The translations under genes and the position numbers were made by a program. A stretch of DNA of 64,000 nt from Phenylobacterium sp. NIBR 498073. GTDB lineage: Bacteria; Pseudomonadota; Alphaproteobacteria; Caulobacterales; Caulobacteraceae. The stretch spans positions 4,198,001-4,262,000 of the forward strand of contig NZ_CP114599.1 in NCBI RefSeq assembly GCF_027286305.1, written 5' to 3'. The first letter of the stretch is position 1. Every line of letters starts with the position of its first letter. Shown piece after piece: positions 20,080-31,989 of the stretch. Below the pieces are notes generated by a model. That model was not told where the DNA came from. It worked only from the letters and a program-made list of their open reading frames with translations, and made no database searches.

Positions 20080-20592
20080 CTAGGCCTTGCGATGCTCGGC
20101 GAAATCCGCGGCGCGGTGACTGCGCTCGTCCGCCCAGGCGGTGCTGAGCTGGGCGCGCATGTCGTGCCAGTCGACCAGCACGTCGCATTTCGGGCAGCGG
20201 CCGCTGAGCTCCAGCTCGGTGTCGCACTCACGGTGGAACATCCGGGTCGCCGGCTGGCCGCCGGCCGGCTTGCACCAGCGCTCGCCCCAGGTCCGCAGCG
20301 CCAGGATCACCGGCATCAGGTCGCGGCCCTTGTCGGTGAGCCGGTATTCGTGCCGCGGCGGACGTTCGCTGTAGGCGTGACGCTCGACCAGACCGTCAGC
20401 CTCCAGCCGCTTGAGCCGCGCGGCCAGCACCTGGCTGGAGGCGCCGGTCTGGGCCTGGAGATCCTGAAACCGGCTCTGGCCGAGCAGCAGCTCGCGGACG
20501 ATCAGGATCGACCAGCGGTCGCCCACCAGGCCGGTGGAATGGGCGATCGGACACAGGGTGTCGTCGCCATAGTCGCCGTCAGACCCGCCCAT
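20080..20592 (-). CDS. HxlR family winged-helix transcriptional regulator
   Basis: A 170-residue regulator with the HxlR wHTH (residues about 12-105). CPIAHSTGLVGDRWSILIVREL holds the usual conserved N-terminal cysteine, and SERPPRHEYRLTDKGRDL is the wing. Beyond the usual 105-120 residues it has a C-terminal extension with HRECDTE and CPKC, which could bind a metal ion. HxlR proteins often sense redox or electrophiles through the first cysteine. It is divergent from a fatty-acid desaturase gene and likely controls it and itself; symmetric sequences lie between them. Confidence 0.9.
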   Translation of the reverse strand: MGGSDGDYGDDTLCPIAHSTGLVGDRWSILIVRELLLGQSRFQDLQAQTGASSQVLAARLKRLEADGLVERHAYSERPPRHEYRLTDKGRDLMPVILALRTWGERWCKPAGGQPATRMFHRECDTELELSGRCPKCDVLVDWHDMRAQLSTAWADERSHRAADFAEHRKA

Positions 20593-20644
20593 GCGTTTTC
20601 TCCGCCTCCTCCTCCCATAGCACCAAGCCGAGGCGCGACAAAAG

Positions 20645-20685
20645 ATGACACGAGCGTCATTTTTGAGTCGCTTTGAGTTTCAAAG
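20645..20685. promoter_or_regulatory. Two inverted repeats between HxlR and desaturase genes
   Basis: ATGAC-N6-GTCAT (20645-20660) and CTTTGA-GTT-TCAAAG (20671-20685) lie in the divergent region. The second also sits between two copies of AGTCGCT-like sequence. The position and symmetry fit binding by a dimeric wHTH regulator; that the divergent HxlR protein binds here is inference. Confidence 0.55.
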
Positions 20686-20734
20686 TCGCTATCGTTCCCC
20701 CCAACCCTGGGACAGTGGGATTGGAGGATTGGTC

Positions 20735-21664
20735 ATGGCTGACGGCGCTCACGACCCGAAGGCGCTGCGTGCGCAGATCGGGATTTCGCATGCCGACGAG
20801 CGGCGGATCGCCCAGGAGCTGTCGCCGGCCGTGGCCTGGCCGACGCTGTTCCTGGCGCTCGCCCTGCCGGCGGCGCTTATCGGGGTGATCGCGCTGGGAT
20901 TCAGCGGCGCCTGGCCAATGTGGGCCTGCACCCCGATGCTGGCCGCGATCTCCTACGCCCACTACACGCTGGTCCACGAGGCCATCCACGGCAACGTGGT
21001 CGCCAGCCCCAAGAGCCTTCATTGGATCAACACGGTGGTCGGCTGGATCGGGTCGTTGGGCATGGGCTCGGGCTGGCCGGCCCTGCAGCGCACCCATGTG
21101 CTGCACCACTCCCACACCAACACCGAGCGCGACCCGGACATCTCGGTGAAGGGCACCTTCGTCCAGCTGCTGCGCAAGTGGCTGATCGGGGTTCCCATGT
21201 CGCTGATGCCGATGTGGTCGCTGCGGTTCATCAACGCCGAGCGCTACAAGCGGCTGGGTACGATCCTCAGCCCCAGCGAAATCGCCCAGGTCACAGCCGT
21301 CACGCTGTTCACTTGGGCGCTGCTGATCGCCGCGATCGCCACCGGACATGTCGCCGAGTGGTTGATGCTCTGGTTCCTGCCGACCCGGATCGGGATCCTG
21401 GCGCTGAACATCTTCTTCCAGTGGCTGCCGCACCACCCGTTCGACCAGACCGAGCGCTACCTCAACACCCGCGTCAGCCTGTGGCCGGGCGGGACCCTGC
21501 TGCTGCTGCAGCAGAACTTCCACCTGATGCACCACCTGTGGCCCAGCGTGCCGTTCTACAACTATGCGCGGCTCTTCCATCGGCTGCGGCCGGTGCTGAG
21601 AGCCGAGGGCTCGCGGATCGAGGGCCTGATGGTCGGGCCCCAGCGCCGGGCGATCACCGACTAG
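20735..21664 (+). CDS. Membrane fatty acid desaturase family protein
   Basis: A 309-residue di-iron membrane enzyme. The three histidine clusters are visible: HEAIHGN, HVLHHSHTN, and the C-terminal HLMHHLWPSVPFYNY. Hydrophobic pairs lie around residues 28-60 and 185-235. The family desaturates or hydroxylates acyl chains or carotenoids using O2; the exact substrate is not readable. The ATG at 20735 is chosen for the GGAGG ribosome site 7 bases upstream; the frame is open further upstream through the operator region. It is probably controlled by the divergent HxlR regulator. Confidence 0.9.
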   Translation: MADGAHDPKALRAQIGISHADERRIAQELSPAVAWPTLFLALALPAALIGVIALGFSGAWPMWACTPMLAAISYAHYTLVHEAIHGNVVASPKSLHWINTVVGWIGSLGMGSGWPALQRTHVLHHSHTNTERDPDISVKGTFVQLLRKWLIGVPMSLMPMWSLRFINAERYKRLGTILSPSEIAQVTAVTLFTWALLIAAIATGHVAEWLMLWFLPTRIGILALNIFFQWLPHHPFDQTERYLNTRVSLWPGGTLLLLQQNFHLMHHLWPSVPFYNYARLFHRLRPVLRAEGSRIEGLMVGPQRRAITD

Positions 21665-21667
21665 GGC

Positions 21668-21952
21668 TCAGCGCGGCCGGGCGAAACGGCCGTCGCCCTG
21701 GACGTTCTGGCGGACCAGGGTCGACACTGCGCAGCCGCCCACCGAGCGCATGACCGTCAGGTGCATGCCGGCCGGCGGCAGGCTGGCCAGGGTCTGGGCG
21801 CCGGACGGGCCGCGGCGGTCCTGCGGACGCAGCGCGGCGGCGGGCTGGGCGGGGTAGGCGACCTGGAGCGTCGCCTCCTTGGGGCAGGCCGGGGCGGGCG
21901 GCGCGGAAAGCGCGGTCGCGGCCAGCGCGGTCAGAAGCAGGGAAGCGGCCAT
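21668..21952 (-). CDS. Small secreted hypothetical protein
   Basis: A 94-residue protein of no family I recognise. A hydrophobic N-terminus (about 1-20, ending SAPPAPA) looks like a signal peptide. The mature part is Pro/Ala-rich with two cysteines (one at about residue 23, one in VGGCAVS) that could form a disulfide. Upstream bases include AGGAGGATCG, a good ribosome site next to the ATG, which supports it as a real gene. It is convergent with the desaturase gene, 3 bases apart. Confidence 0.65.
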   Translation of the reverse strand: MAASLLLTALAATALSAPPAPACPKEATLQVAYPAQPAAALRPQDRRGPSGAQTLASLPPAGMHLTVMRSVGGCAVSTLVRQNVQGDGRFARPR

Positions 21953-22008
21953 GACGATCCTCCTGTGGCGAGGAGTCTACGCCCGCGCCGCGACGGTCCG
22001 AAGCCGAT

Positions 22009-22428
22009 TCAGCGGCTCATCCGCAGCCAGGTGAACGCCGCGCCGGGATCGCGGCCGACATCGACGATGCGGAACCCCTCACGCAGGTAGAAGTCTTGGG
22101 CGCGAAGGTTCGGCGACTGGCACTTGAGCGACAGCGGCCCGTCGGCGACCGCGCTCACGTGGTCGAGCAGCGCCTTGCCGACGCCGGCGCCGCGGGTCTC
22201 GACATACAGCGAATGCAGGAAGTTGTTCGGGCGATAGAAGCCGGCGATCCCCAGCAGGCGATCGCCGTCACGGGCCAGATAGACCTCCTCCTCGACGGCC
22301 GCGGCGAGGAAGTCGGCGGCCTGGTGCCGCTCGGGCGCGACCCAGGTGAAGGTCTCGCGCAGGACCCGCTCGTAAAGCGCCGCGCAGGCCGCGATCTCGT
22401 CCGCCTGCGCGCGCCTTACTTCGAGCAT
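22009..22428 (-). CDS. GNAT family N-acetyltransferase
   Basis: A 139-residue acetyltransferase. It has LEVRRAQADEIAACAALYERVL at the N-terminus, a LHSLYVE beta-4 strand, the acetyl-CoA loop ETRGAGVGKALLDHV, and the C-terminal NLRAQDFYLREGF motif. Its ATG shares a base with the lpdA stop (22428), so it is probably the last gene of the sucA-sucB-lpdA transcript. The substrate is unknown, and no link to 2-oxoglutarate dehydrogenase is shown beyond position. Confidence 0.88.
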   Translation of the reverse strand: MLEVRRAQADEIAACAALYERVLRETFTWVAPERHQAADFLAAAVEEEVYLARDGDRLLGIAGFYRPNNFLHSLYVETRGAGVGKALLDHVSAVADGPLSLKCQSPNLRAQDFYLREGFRIVDVGRDPGAAFTWLRMSR

Positions 22429-23825
22429 CAGGCCTGCATGGTCCAGCCTTCGACGCCCATGGCGGCCTGCCGGCCGGCTTCCGAGCGGGTCGGGTGCGGA
22501 TGGCAGACGCGGGCGATGTCCTCGCTGGCCGCCTTGAAGGCCATGGCCACGCAGTACTCGCCGATCATCTCGCCGGCCTGCGGGCCGACGATGTGGACGC
22601 CGAGGATCTCATCGGTCTTGGCGTCGGCGATGACCTTCGCGAAGCCTTCGGTCTCGTGGTTGATCTTGGCGCGGCTGTTGGCGCTGAACGGGAACTTGCC
22701 GACCTTGTAGGCGACCCCGGCGTCCTTCAGCTGCTCCTCGGTCTTACCGACCCAGGCCACTTCCGGGTAGGTGTAGACCACGCTGGGGACCAGGTCGTAG
22801 TCCACGTGACCGTACTTGCCGGCGATCATCTCGATGCAGGCGACCGAGTCTTCCTCGGCCTTGTGGGCCAACATCGGGCCGTGGATGGCGTCGCCGATCG
22901 CCCAGACGCCCGGGGCCGAGGTCTTGAAGTGGTCGGTTTCGATGAAGCCGCGCTTGTCCGGGGTGATCCCGACGTTCTCCAGGCCCAGGCCCTCGGTGTA
23001 GGGACGCCGGCCGATGGCGACCAGCACGTACTCGGCTTCCAGGGTCTCAGCGGCCCCGCCGGCGACCGGCTCGACGGTCAGCGAGACGCCCTTCTTCGAC
23101 GCGGTGGCGGCGGTGACCTTCGCGCCCAGCTTGAACTCCACGCCCTGCTTGGTCAGCGAGCGCTGGAAGGTCTTGGCGGTCTCGGCGTCCATGCCAGGCG
23201 TGATGCGGTCGAGGAATTCGACGACGGTCACCTTCGAGCCCAGGCGGCGCCACACCGAGCCCAGCTCCAGGCCGATGATGCCCGCGCCGATGACGATCAG
23301 GCTGCCCGGGACTTCCGGCAGCGACAGCGCGCCGGTGGAGTCGACGATGCGCTGGTTGTCGATGGTCACGCCGGGCAGCGGGGTCGGCTCCGAGCCGGTG
23401 GCGATGACGATGTTCTTGGCTTCCAGGCTGGTCACCGAGCCGTCCTCGGCGGTGACGTCGACCTTGCCCGGGCCGGTGATCTTGCCGGCGCCCTTGATCC
23501 ACTCGACCTTGTTCTTCTTGAACAGGAACTCGATGCCCTTGGTGAGCGCGGTCACCGAGTCGGCCTTCTGCTTCATCATCTGCACGAGGTTCAGCTTGGG
23601 CTTCACCTCGATGCCGAGGGTGGCGAAGTCGCCGCCGGCGGCCTCGTACAGTTCCGAGGCGTGCAGCAGCGCCTTGGACGGCATGCAGCCGACATTGAGG
23701 CAGGTGCCGCCGAGCGTCGTGCGCTTCTCCACCACGGCGACCTTCAGGCCCAGCTGGCCGGCGCGGATGCCGGCGTTGTAGCCGCCGGGGCCGCCGCCGA
23801 TGATGATGACGTCGTATTGAGCCAT
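22428..23825 (-). CDS. lpdA: Dihydrolipoyl dehydrogenase (E3)
   Basis: A 465-residue FAD flavoprotein that re-oxidises dihydrolipoamide and makes NADH for 2-oxoacid dehydrogenase complexes. It has the N-terminal FAD loop GGGPGGYNAG, the redox disulfide C42-x4-C47 (GGTCLNVGCMPSKALL), the NAD-binding GAGIIGLELGSV, and the C-terminal HPHPTRSE with the catalytic His/Glu pair. It lies 77 bases downstream of sucB on the same strand, so it probably serves the 2-oxoglutarate complex. Confidence 0.97.
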   Translation of the reverse strand: MAQYDVIIIGGGPGGYNAGIRAGQLGLKVAVVEKRTTLGGTCLNVGCMPSKALLHASELYEAAGGDFATLGIEVKPKLNLVQMMKQKADSVTALTKGIEFLFKKNKVEWIKGAGKITGPGKVDVTAEDGSVTSLEAKNIVIATGSEPTPLPGVTIDNQRIVDSTGALSLPEVPGSLIVIGAGIIGLELGSVWRRLGSKVTVVEFLDRITPGMDAETAKTFQRSLTKQGVEFKLGAKVTAATASKKGVSLTVEPVAGGAAETLEAEYVLVAIGRRPYTEGLGLENVGITPDKRGFIETDHFKTSAPGVWAIGDAIHGPMLAHKAEEDSVACIEMIAGKYGHVDYDLVPSVVYTYPEVAWVGKTEEQLKDAGVAYKVGKFPFSANSRAKINHETEGFAKVIADAKTDEILGVHIVGPQAGEMIGEYCVAMAFKAASEDIARVCHPHPTRSEAGRQAAMGVEGWTMQA

Positions 23826-23902
23826 TGCTCTTCAGTCCTTAGCAAAACGGCGAGGCGTGAAGCCCCGCCGCCATGAAATGCGTTCGCCGGTGACGGCGTG
23901 AT

Positions 23903-25123
<1,221 letters not shown>

Positions 25124-25180
25124 TGGAAGTACCTGTCTCTCTCTTCGTTCTGTTCTTTATTTAGATCTCTCGGGACGCCG

Positions 25181-28135
25181 TTAGGCGAAGGCGTCCGCGA
25201 GGAAGTTCTGCAGTTCGCGCATGTGCCGGCTCATCAGGCCCGCGGCGGTCGAGGCCGAGGCCGGGCGGCCGACATAGCGGGCGCGCTTGGCCTTGACCTT
25301 GAGGCGCTCGAGAGTGAGCTCCAGCCACGGGTCGACGAACGTCCAGCCGCCCATGTTCTTCGGCTCTTCCTGGCACCAGACGAGCTCAGCATTCGGGAAG
25401 CGCGACAGTTCCGTCGACAGCGACTTCACCGGCCACGGATAGAACTGCTCGAGGCGCATGATGTAGACGTCGTCGACGCCCTTCTCCTCGCGCGCGTCCA
25501 GCAGGTCGTAATAGACCTTGCCCGAGCACAGCACGACGCGGCGGATCTTCTCCGGTTCGACCAGCTTGACCGTGGTGTTGACGCCGCGCTCGGCGTCGTC
25601 GTTCAGCACCCGGTGGAAGGACGAGCCCTCGGCCAGGTCGGCCATGGTCGAGGTGGCCTTCTTGTGGCGCAGCAGCGACTTCGGCGTCATCACGATCAGC
25701 GGCTTGCGGAATTCGCGGCGCTGCTGGCGGCGCAGGACGTGGAAGTAGTTGGCCGGGGTCGAGCAGTTGACCACCTGCATGTTGTCTTCGGCGCAGAGCT
25801 GGAGGTAGCGCTCCAGGCGGGCCGAGGAGTGCTCGGGGCCCTGGCCCTCGTAGCCGTGCGGCAGCAGCATGACCAGGCCGCTCATCCGCAGCCACTTGCG
25901 TTCGCCCGACGAGATGAACTGGTCGATGACCACCTGGGCGCCGTTGGCGAAGTCGCCGAACTGGGCTTCCCACAGGGTCAGGGTCTTGGGGTCGGCCAGC
26001 GAGAAGCCGTACTCGAAGCCCAGCACCGCCTCTTCCGACAGCGCCGAGTCGATGACCTCGAAGTGGGCCTGGCCCGGACGCAGGTGCGAGAGCGGGGTGT
26101 AGTGCTCCTCGGTCGTCTGATCGATCAGGTCCGTGTGGCGCTGCACGAAGGTGCCGCGGGCGCTGTCCTGGCCGGCCAGGCGAACCGGGAAGCCCTCGTC
26201 GAGCAGGCTGGCGAAGGCCAGGTGCTCGGCGGTCGCCCAGTCGAGCCCTTCGCCGGCCTCGATCGCGCCGCGGCGGTTCTCGACGGCGCGGCGGACGGTC
26301 TTGTGGACGTCCAGGCGCTCGGGGATGGCGGTGATCTTCTGGCCGAGGTCGACCAGCTTGGCCATCGGCACGCTGGTGTCGCCGCGGCGATCGTCGCCCT
26401 CGGGCAGGGCCAGGCCCGCCCACTTGCCGTCCAGCCAGTCGGCCTTGTTGGGCTTGTAGGTCTTGCCGGCCTCGAACTCCTTGTCGAGGAAGTCCTCGAA
26501 CTCGGCGACCCAGCCGGCGACCTCAGCCTCGGTGGCCACGCCCTCGGCGATCAGCTTGCGGGCGTAGAGCTCGCGGGTCGGCGGGTGGTCCTTGATCTTG
26601 GCGTACATCAAGGGCGAGGTCATCGTCGGGTCGTCACCCTCGTTGTGACCGAACCGCCGGTAGCAGAACATGTCGATGACGACGTCCTTGCCGAACTGCT
26701 GGCGGAACTCGGTGGCCACCTTGGCCACGAAGGTCACGGCTTCGGGGTCGTCGCCGTTCACGTGGAAAATCGGCGCCTCGACCATCAGCGCCACGTCCGA
26801 CGGATAGGGCGAGGAGCGGCTGTACTGCGGCGCCGTCGTAAACCCGATCTGGTTGTTGACGATGAAGTGGATGGTCCCGCCGGTGCGGTAGCCCTTGGTG
26901 CCCGAGATCGCGAAGCACTCGGCGACCACGCCCTGGCCGGCGAAGGCCGCGTCGCCGTGCAGCAGCAGCGGCAGCACGTGGCCGCGGCCGGAGTCCGGCG
27001 CATCGCGCAGGGTGAAGGCCTGCTTGGCGCGCGCCTTGCCCAGCACGACCGGGTTGACGATCTCCAGGTGCGAGGGGTTGGCGGTCAGCGACAGGTGGAC
27101 GTTGTTGCCGTCGAACGCGCGGTCCGACGAGGCGCCCATGTGGTACTTCACGTCGCCCGAGCCCTCGATGTCCGAGGGCACCGACGAGCCGCCCTGGAAC
27201 TCGTGGAAAATGACGTGATACGGCTTGGCCATGACGGCGGCCAGCACGTTCAGGCGGCCGCGGTGCGGCATGCCGAGCACGATGTCGCGGACCCCGAGCG
27301 CGCCGCCGCGCTTGATGATCTGCTCCAAGGCCGGGACCATGGCTTCGCCGCCGTCCAGGCCGAAGCGCTTGGTGCCGGGATAACGCTTGTGCAGGAAGCG
27401 CTCGAAGCCCTCGGCCTCGATCAGCTTCTTGAGGATGGCGACCTTGCCTTCCTTGGTGAAGTGGATCTCCTTGTCGCGGCCCTCGATGCGCTCCTGCAGC
27501 CAGGCCTTCTGGGCCGGATCGGAGATGTGCATGTACTGCACGCCGATGTCGCCGCAGTAGGTGCGCTTGAGGATCGCCAGGATCTCGCGGACGCTGCCCG
27601 TCTCCAGGCCCAGCACGTAGTCGAGGAAGATCGGACGGTCGAAGTCGGCCTCGGTGAAGCCGTAGGTGGCCGGATCGAGCTCGGAGGCGTCGCCGTCCGG
27701 CACCGTGATGCCCAGCGGGTCGAGGTTGGCGCGCAGGTGGCCGCGCATCCGGTAGGCGCGGATCATCATGATCGCGCGGAGGGAATCGAGGGTCGCGGCG
27801 CGGACCGATTCAGGCGAGGCGCTCGGCGCGGCGCGTTCGGCGACCTTGGCGCCGACCTTGGCCTCGACCGCCGGCCAGAGGCCGTCGATGGCCGAGAGCC
27901 AGTCGGGACGGGCGGCCGGGGCGCCCGGCTTCGTCCACGAGCGCTTGCCCGCGGCGGCCTTCACCTCTTCGGCGCGATCGTTCAGCGATCCGAAGAAGGC
28001 CTGCCAGGAGGCGTCGACCGAGGCGGGGTTCGCCGCCCATTTCGCGTAGAGGTCCTCCACGAACGCGGCATTGCCGCCATAGAGGAAAGAGGTCTCCGCG
28101 AGCACCTCGTTGATCAGACTGCCGTCGTCCGCCAT
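25181..28135 (-). CDS. sucA: 2-oxoglutarate dehydrogenase E1 component
   Basis: A 984-residue thiamine-pyrophosphate decarboxylase of the TCA cycle. The N-terminal ETSFLYGGNAAFVEDLYAKW segment binds E2. GMPHRGRLNVLA and the TPP/Mg2+ region around GDAAFAGQGVV follow, then FIVNNQIGFTT. The C-terminal LLPHGYEGQGPEHSSARLER is the conserved transketolase-like motif. Length is normal for the family. It is the first gene of a sucA-sucB-lpdA-GNAT run. A GC-rich hairpin separates it from upstream sucD, so sucA may have its own promoter. Confidence 0.98.
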   Translation of the reverse strand: MADDGSLINEVLAETSFLYGGNAAFVEDLYAKWAANPASVDASWQAFFGSLNDRAEEVKAAAGKRSWTKPGAPAARPDWLSAIDGLWPAVEAKVGAKVAERAAPSASPESVRAATLDSLRAIMMIRAYRMRGHLRANLDPLGITVPDGDASELDPATYGFTEADFDRPIFLDYVLGLETGSVREILAILKRTYCGDIGVQYMHISDPAQKAWLQERIEGRDKEIHFTKEGKVAILKKLIEAEGFERFLHKRYPGTKRFGLDGGEAMVPALEQIIKRGGALGVRDIVLGMPHRGRLNVLAAVMAKPYHVIFHEFQGGSSVPSDIEGSGDVKYHMGASSDRAFDGNNVHLSLTANPSHLEIVNPVVLGKARAKQAFTLRDAPDSGRGHVLPLLLHGDAAFAGQGVVAECFAISGTKGYRTGGTIHFIVNNQIGFTTAPQYSRSSPYPSDVALMVEAPIFHVNGDDPEAVTFVAKVATEFRQQFGKDVVIDMFCYRRFGHNEGDDPTMTSPLMYAKIKDHPPTRELYARKLIAEGVATEAEVAGWVAEFEDFLDKEFEAGKTYKPNKADWLDGKWAGLALPEGDDRRGDTSVPMAKLVDLGQKITAIPERLDVHKTVRRAVENRRGAIEAGEGLDWATAEHLAFASLLDEGFPVRLAGQDSARGTFVQRHTDLIDQTTEEHYTPLSHLRPGQAHFEVIDSALSEEAVLGFEYGFSLADPKTLTLWEAQFGDFANGAQVVIDQFISSGERKWLRMSGLVMLLPHGYEGQGPEHSSARLERYLQLCAEDNMQVVNCSTPANYFHVLRRQQRREFRKPLIVMTPKSLLRHKKATSTMADLAEGSSFHRVLNDDAERGVNTTVKLVEPEKIRRVVLCSGKVYYDLLDAREEKGVDDVYIMRLEQFYPWPVKSLSTELSRFPNAELVWCQEEPKNMGGWTFVDPWLELTLERLKVKAKRARYVGRPASASTAAGLMSRHMRELQNFLADAFA

Positions 28136-28217
28136 TTCGTCCGTTTTCCTGGGGCCCGTCGCGCGGACTTCAGGAAGAAGGAGCCGAGCGCGGACCGCCC
28201 ATACTACTTAGGTTGTC

Positions 28218-28242
28218 GCCGGGCGCCTTCCAGGCGCCCGGC
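28218..28242 (-). terminator. Strong hairpin between sucD and sucA
   Basis: An 11-bp perfect stem, GCCGGGCGCCT (28218-28228) with AGGCGCCCGGC (28232-28242), and a 3-base loop, just after the sucD stop. No T-run follows on the minus strand. It may end part of the sucCD transcript or protect its 3' end, setting the ratio of succinyl-CoA synthetase to 2-oxoglutarate dehydrogenase. Confidence 0.6.
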
Positions 28243-28248
28243 ATGCCG

Positions 28249-30326
<2,078 letters not shown>

Positions 30327-30457
30327 GAGGCCGCGTAACGCGTGATCGGGAAACCCGCCGGGTTCGACGGACGGCCGGGGTTATAGGCGCCGGCGCTCAA
30401 TGTGGCAACCGCGAGCCCCCAACAAAACCGCGTATTTTCGCCTACTGTATACAATCT

Positions 30458-30471
30458 TGACGCCAGCGTCA
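30458..30471. promoter_or_regulatory. Palindrome in the sucC / LytTR divergent region
   Basis: TGACGC-CA-GCGTCA is an inverted repeat with 6-base arms. TTGACG (30457-30462) overlaps it on the plus strand and could be a -35 element for the LytTR gene. Nearby CTGTATACAA is AT-richer than the surroundings, as in a promoter. The binding protein is unknown; the LytTR product itself is a candidate. Confidence 0.45.
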
Positions 30472-30563
30472 TCGAAGAAAGACCAATCACAACAATCGCT
30501 CGACCAGTAGGACGCGCGAGCGCTGCGCTTCCTCATGCGGCGCAATCGTGTTTTCTCCTGCGC

Positions 30564-31337
30564 ATGCGCTCGGCGATGGCGAAATGGTTGGAGTACGGCC
30601 CCACGGGCGGGCTCGCCGGATGGCGGCGCGGCTTCGCGATCGCGGCCGTCGCGGCCGTGTTCCTGGCCGTCTCGGGCGCGTTCGGAATGGGCCAGCTCTC
30701 GCTGCTCGAGCGCCTGGCCTACTGGGGCGGAACGCTGGCCGCCGGCACCGTCTGGGGCGGACTGGCGTCGCGGTTCGTATTTCCGCGCTCCGACGCGGCC
30801 GGCGGCGTCTGGCTGCGCACCCTGCTCTACGCCCTGGTGATCGCCGGGCCGATCACGCTGCTGGTGTTCGTGGTGAACCGTCACCTGCTGCACGCGCCCA
30901 CGCCGCTCCGGGCGCTGATCTCGCTGTTCGTCAGCGTCGCCCTGGTCACGCTGATGATGACCGCGGTCAACGTCCTGGCCGCCCGCGGGCGTGCGCCCGC
31001 GCAGGATCCGCAAGCCCCGGCCCCGCCCCGGTTCCTGGAGCGGCTGCCGCCTAAGCTGCGCGGCGCGGAGATCTGGGCGGTGGAATCCGAAGACCATTAT
31101 CTGCGGCTGCATACCTCCCGGGGCCAGGACCTGATCCTGATGCGCCTGGCCGACGCGGTGGCGGAACTGGAGGGAATCGAGGGCGCGCAGGTGCACCGCT
31201 CATGGTGGGTGGCGCGCGAGGCCATCGCTGAGGCCCGCCGCGGCGACGGTCGGGCGACCCTGACGCTGAAGGACGGCTCCGAGGTCCCGGTCAGCCGCAC
31301 CTACGCCAGGCTGCTGCGCGAGCGCGGCTGGATCTGA
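30564..31337 (+). CDS. Membrane-anchored LytTR DNA-binding domain regulator
   Basis: About 257 residues from the chosen start. Four membrane helices come first (the last near LISLFVSVALVTLMM). A linker rich in Ala/Pro follows, then a LytTR DNA-binding domain starting IWAVESEDHYLRLHT and ending GSEVPVSRTYARLL. It has no receiver domain, so a membrane signal, not a phosphorylation cascade, may control it. The start is uncertain: ATGs at 30564 and 30576 fit the first helix, while an in-frame GTG at 30402 would add 54 residues spanning the putative promoter. It is divergent from sucC. Confidence 0.85.
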   Translation: MRSAMAKWLEYGPTGGLAGWRRGFAIAAVAAVFLAVSGAFGMGQLSLLERLAYWGGTLAAGTVWGGLASRFVFPRSDAAGGVWLRTLLYALVIAGPITLLVFVVNRHLLHAPTPLRALISLFVSVALVTLMMTAVNVLAARGRAPAQDPQAPAPPRFLERLPPKLRGAEIWAVESEDHYLRLHTSRGQDLILMRLADAVAELEGIEGAQVHRSWWVAREAIAEARRGDGRATLTLKDGSEVPVSRTYARLLRERGWI

Positions 31338-31374
31338 CCCATAACCTTAGGGCATGGATGACTGAACCAAGGGA

Positions 31375-31911
31375 CTAGGCGCGGCGGGCGCGCCACTGTT
31401 CCCGGGTCTGACCCCACACATCGACGCTCTCGCTGATCGGCGGCGGCAGCAGCGCGTGGCGCAGGATCGAGGAGCCGAGCTTGCGCGCCACGCCCTGCGA
31501 ATTGGTGTTGCCCGGGTCGATGCAGTGGATGACCTCGGTCCAGCCGAGATGCTCGAACGCCCAGTCGATAGCGGCGGTCGCGCCCTCGGGCGCATAGCCC
31601 TTGCCCCAGAACTCGCGGGCTATGCCCCAGCCGACCTCGGTGCCCGGCCAGCCCTCGGGCTGCCAGGGGCCGAGCCGCCCGGCCCAGCGGCCGCTCTCCT
31701 TGTCGATCACCGAGAACATTCCGAAGCCGCGCACCACCCAGGAACCGGCCATGGTGCACATCATGCGCCAGGCGGTTTCCCGCGGCTGCGGCCCGCCGAG
31801 GAACCGCGAGGCCTCCTCGTCGGCGGAAAAGGCGGCCCACGGCTCGAAGTCCTCCCCCGAGGTCGGGCGCAGGATCAGGCGGGCGGTTTCGAGGGTGGGT
31901 CCAAGGCTCAT
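31375..31911 (-). CDS. GNAT family N-acetyltransferase (RimJ/RimL type)
   Basis: A 178-residue protein. It has the RimJ-like start LETARLILRPTSGEDFEPW, a central VGWGIAREFWGKGYAPEGATAA (the acetyl-CoA loop with GKG-A), and a C-terminal DPGNTNSQGVARKLGS. This resembles acetylation of protein N-termini or small amines. The start is the ATG at 31909-31911, just before the conserved LETARL. It is convergent with the LytTR gene. Confidence 0.88.
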   Translation of the reverse strand: MSLGPTLETARLILRPTSGEDFEPWAAFSADEEASRFLGGPQPRETAWRMMCTMAGSWVVRGFGMFSVIDKESGRWAGRLGPWQPEGWPGTEVGWGIAREFWGKGYAPEGATAAIDWAFEHLGWTEVIHCIDPGNTNSQGVARKLGSSILRHALLPPPISESVDVWGQTREQWRARRA

Positions 31912-31989
31912 GCCCGCGACCATTCACCGGTTCGACGCCCCGCGCCAGCGGTTCAGCCCGCGTTCAGCACGTGCGCCTAGGATCGCCGC

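Noticed and set aside
30402..30563. N-terminal extension of the LytTR protein from a GTG at 30402
   Set aside because: It covers the putative promoter and palindrome, has no ribosome site, and encodes no conserved segment before the first membrane helix.
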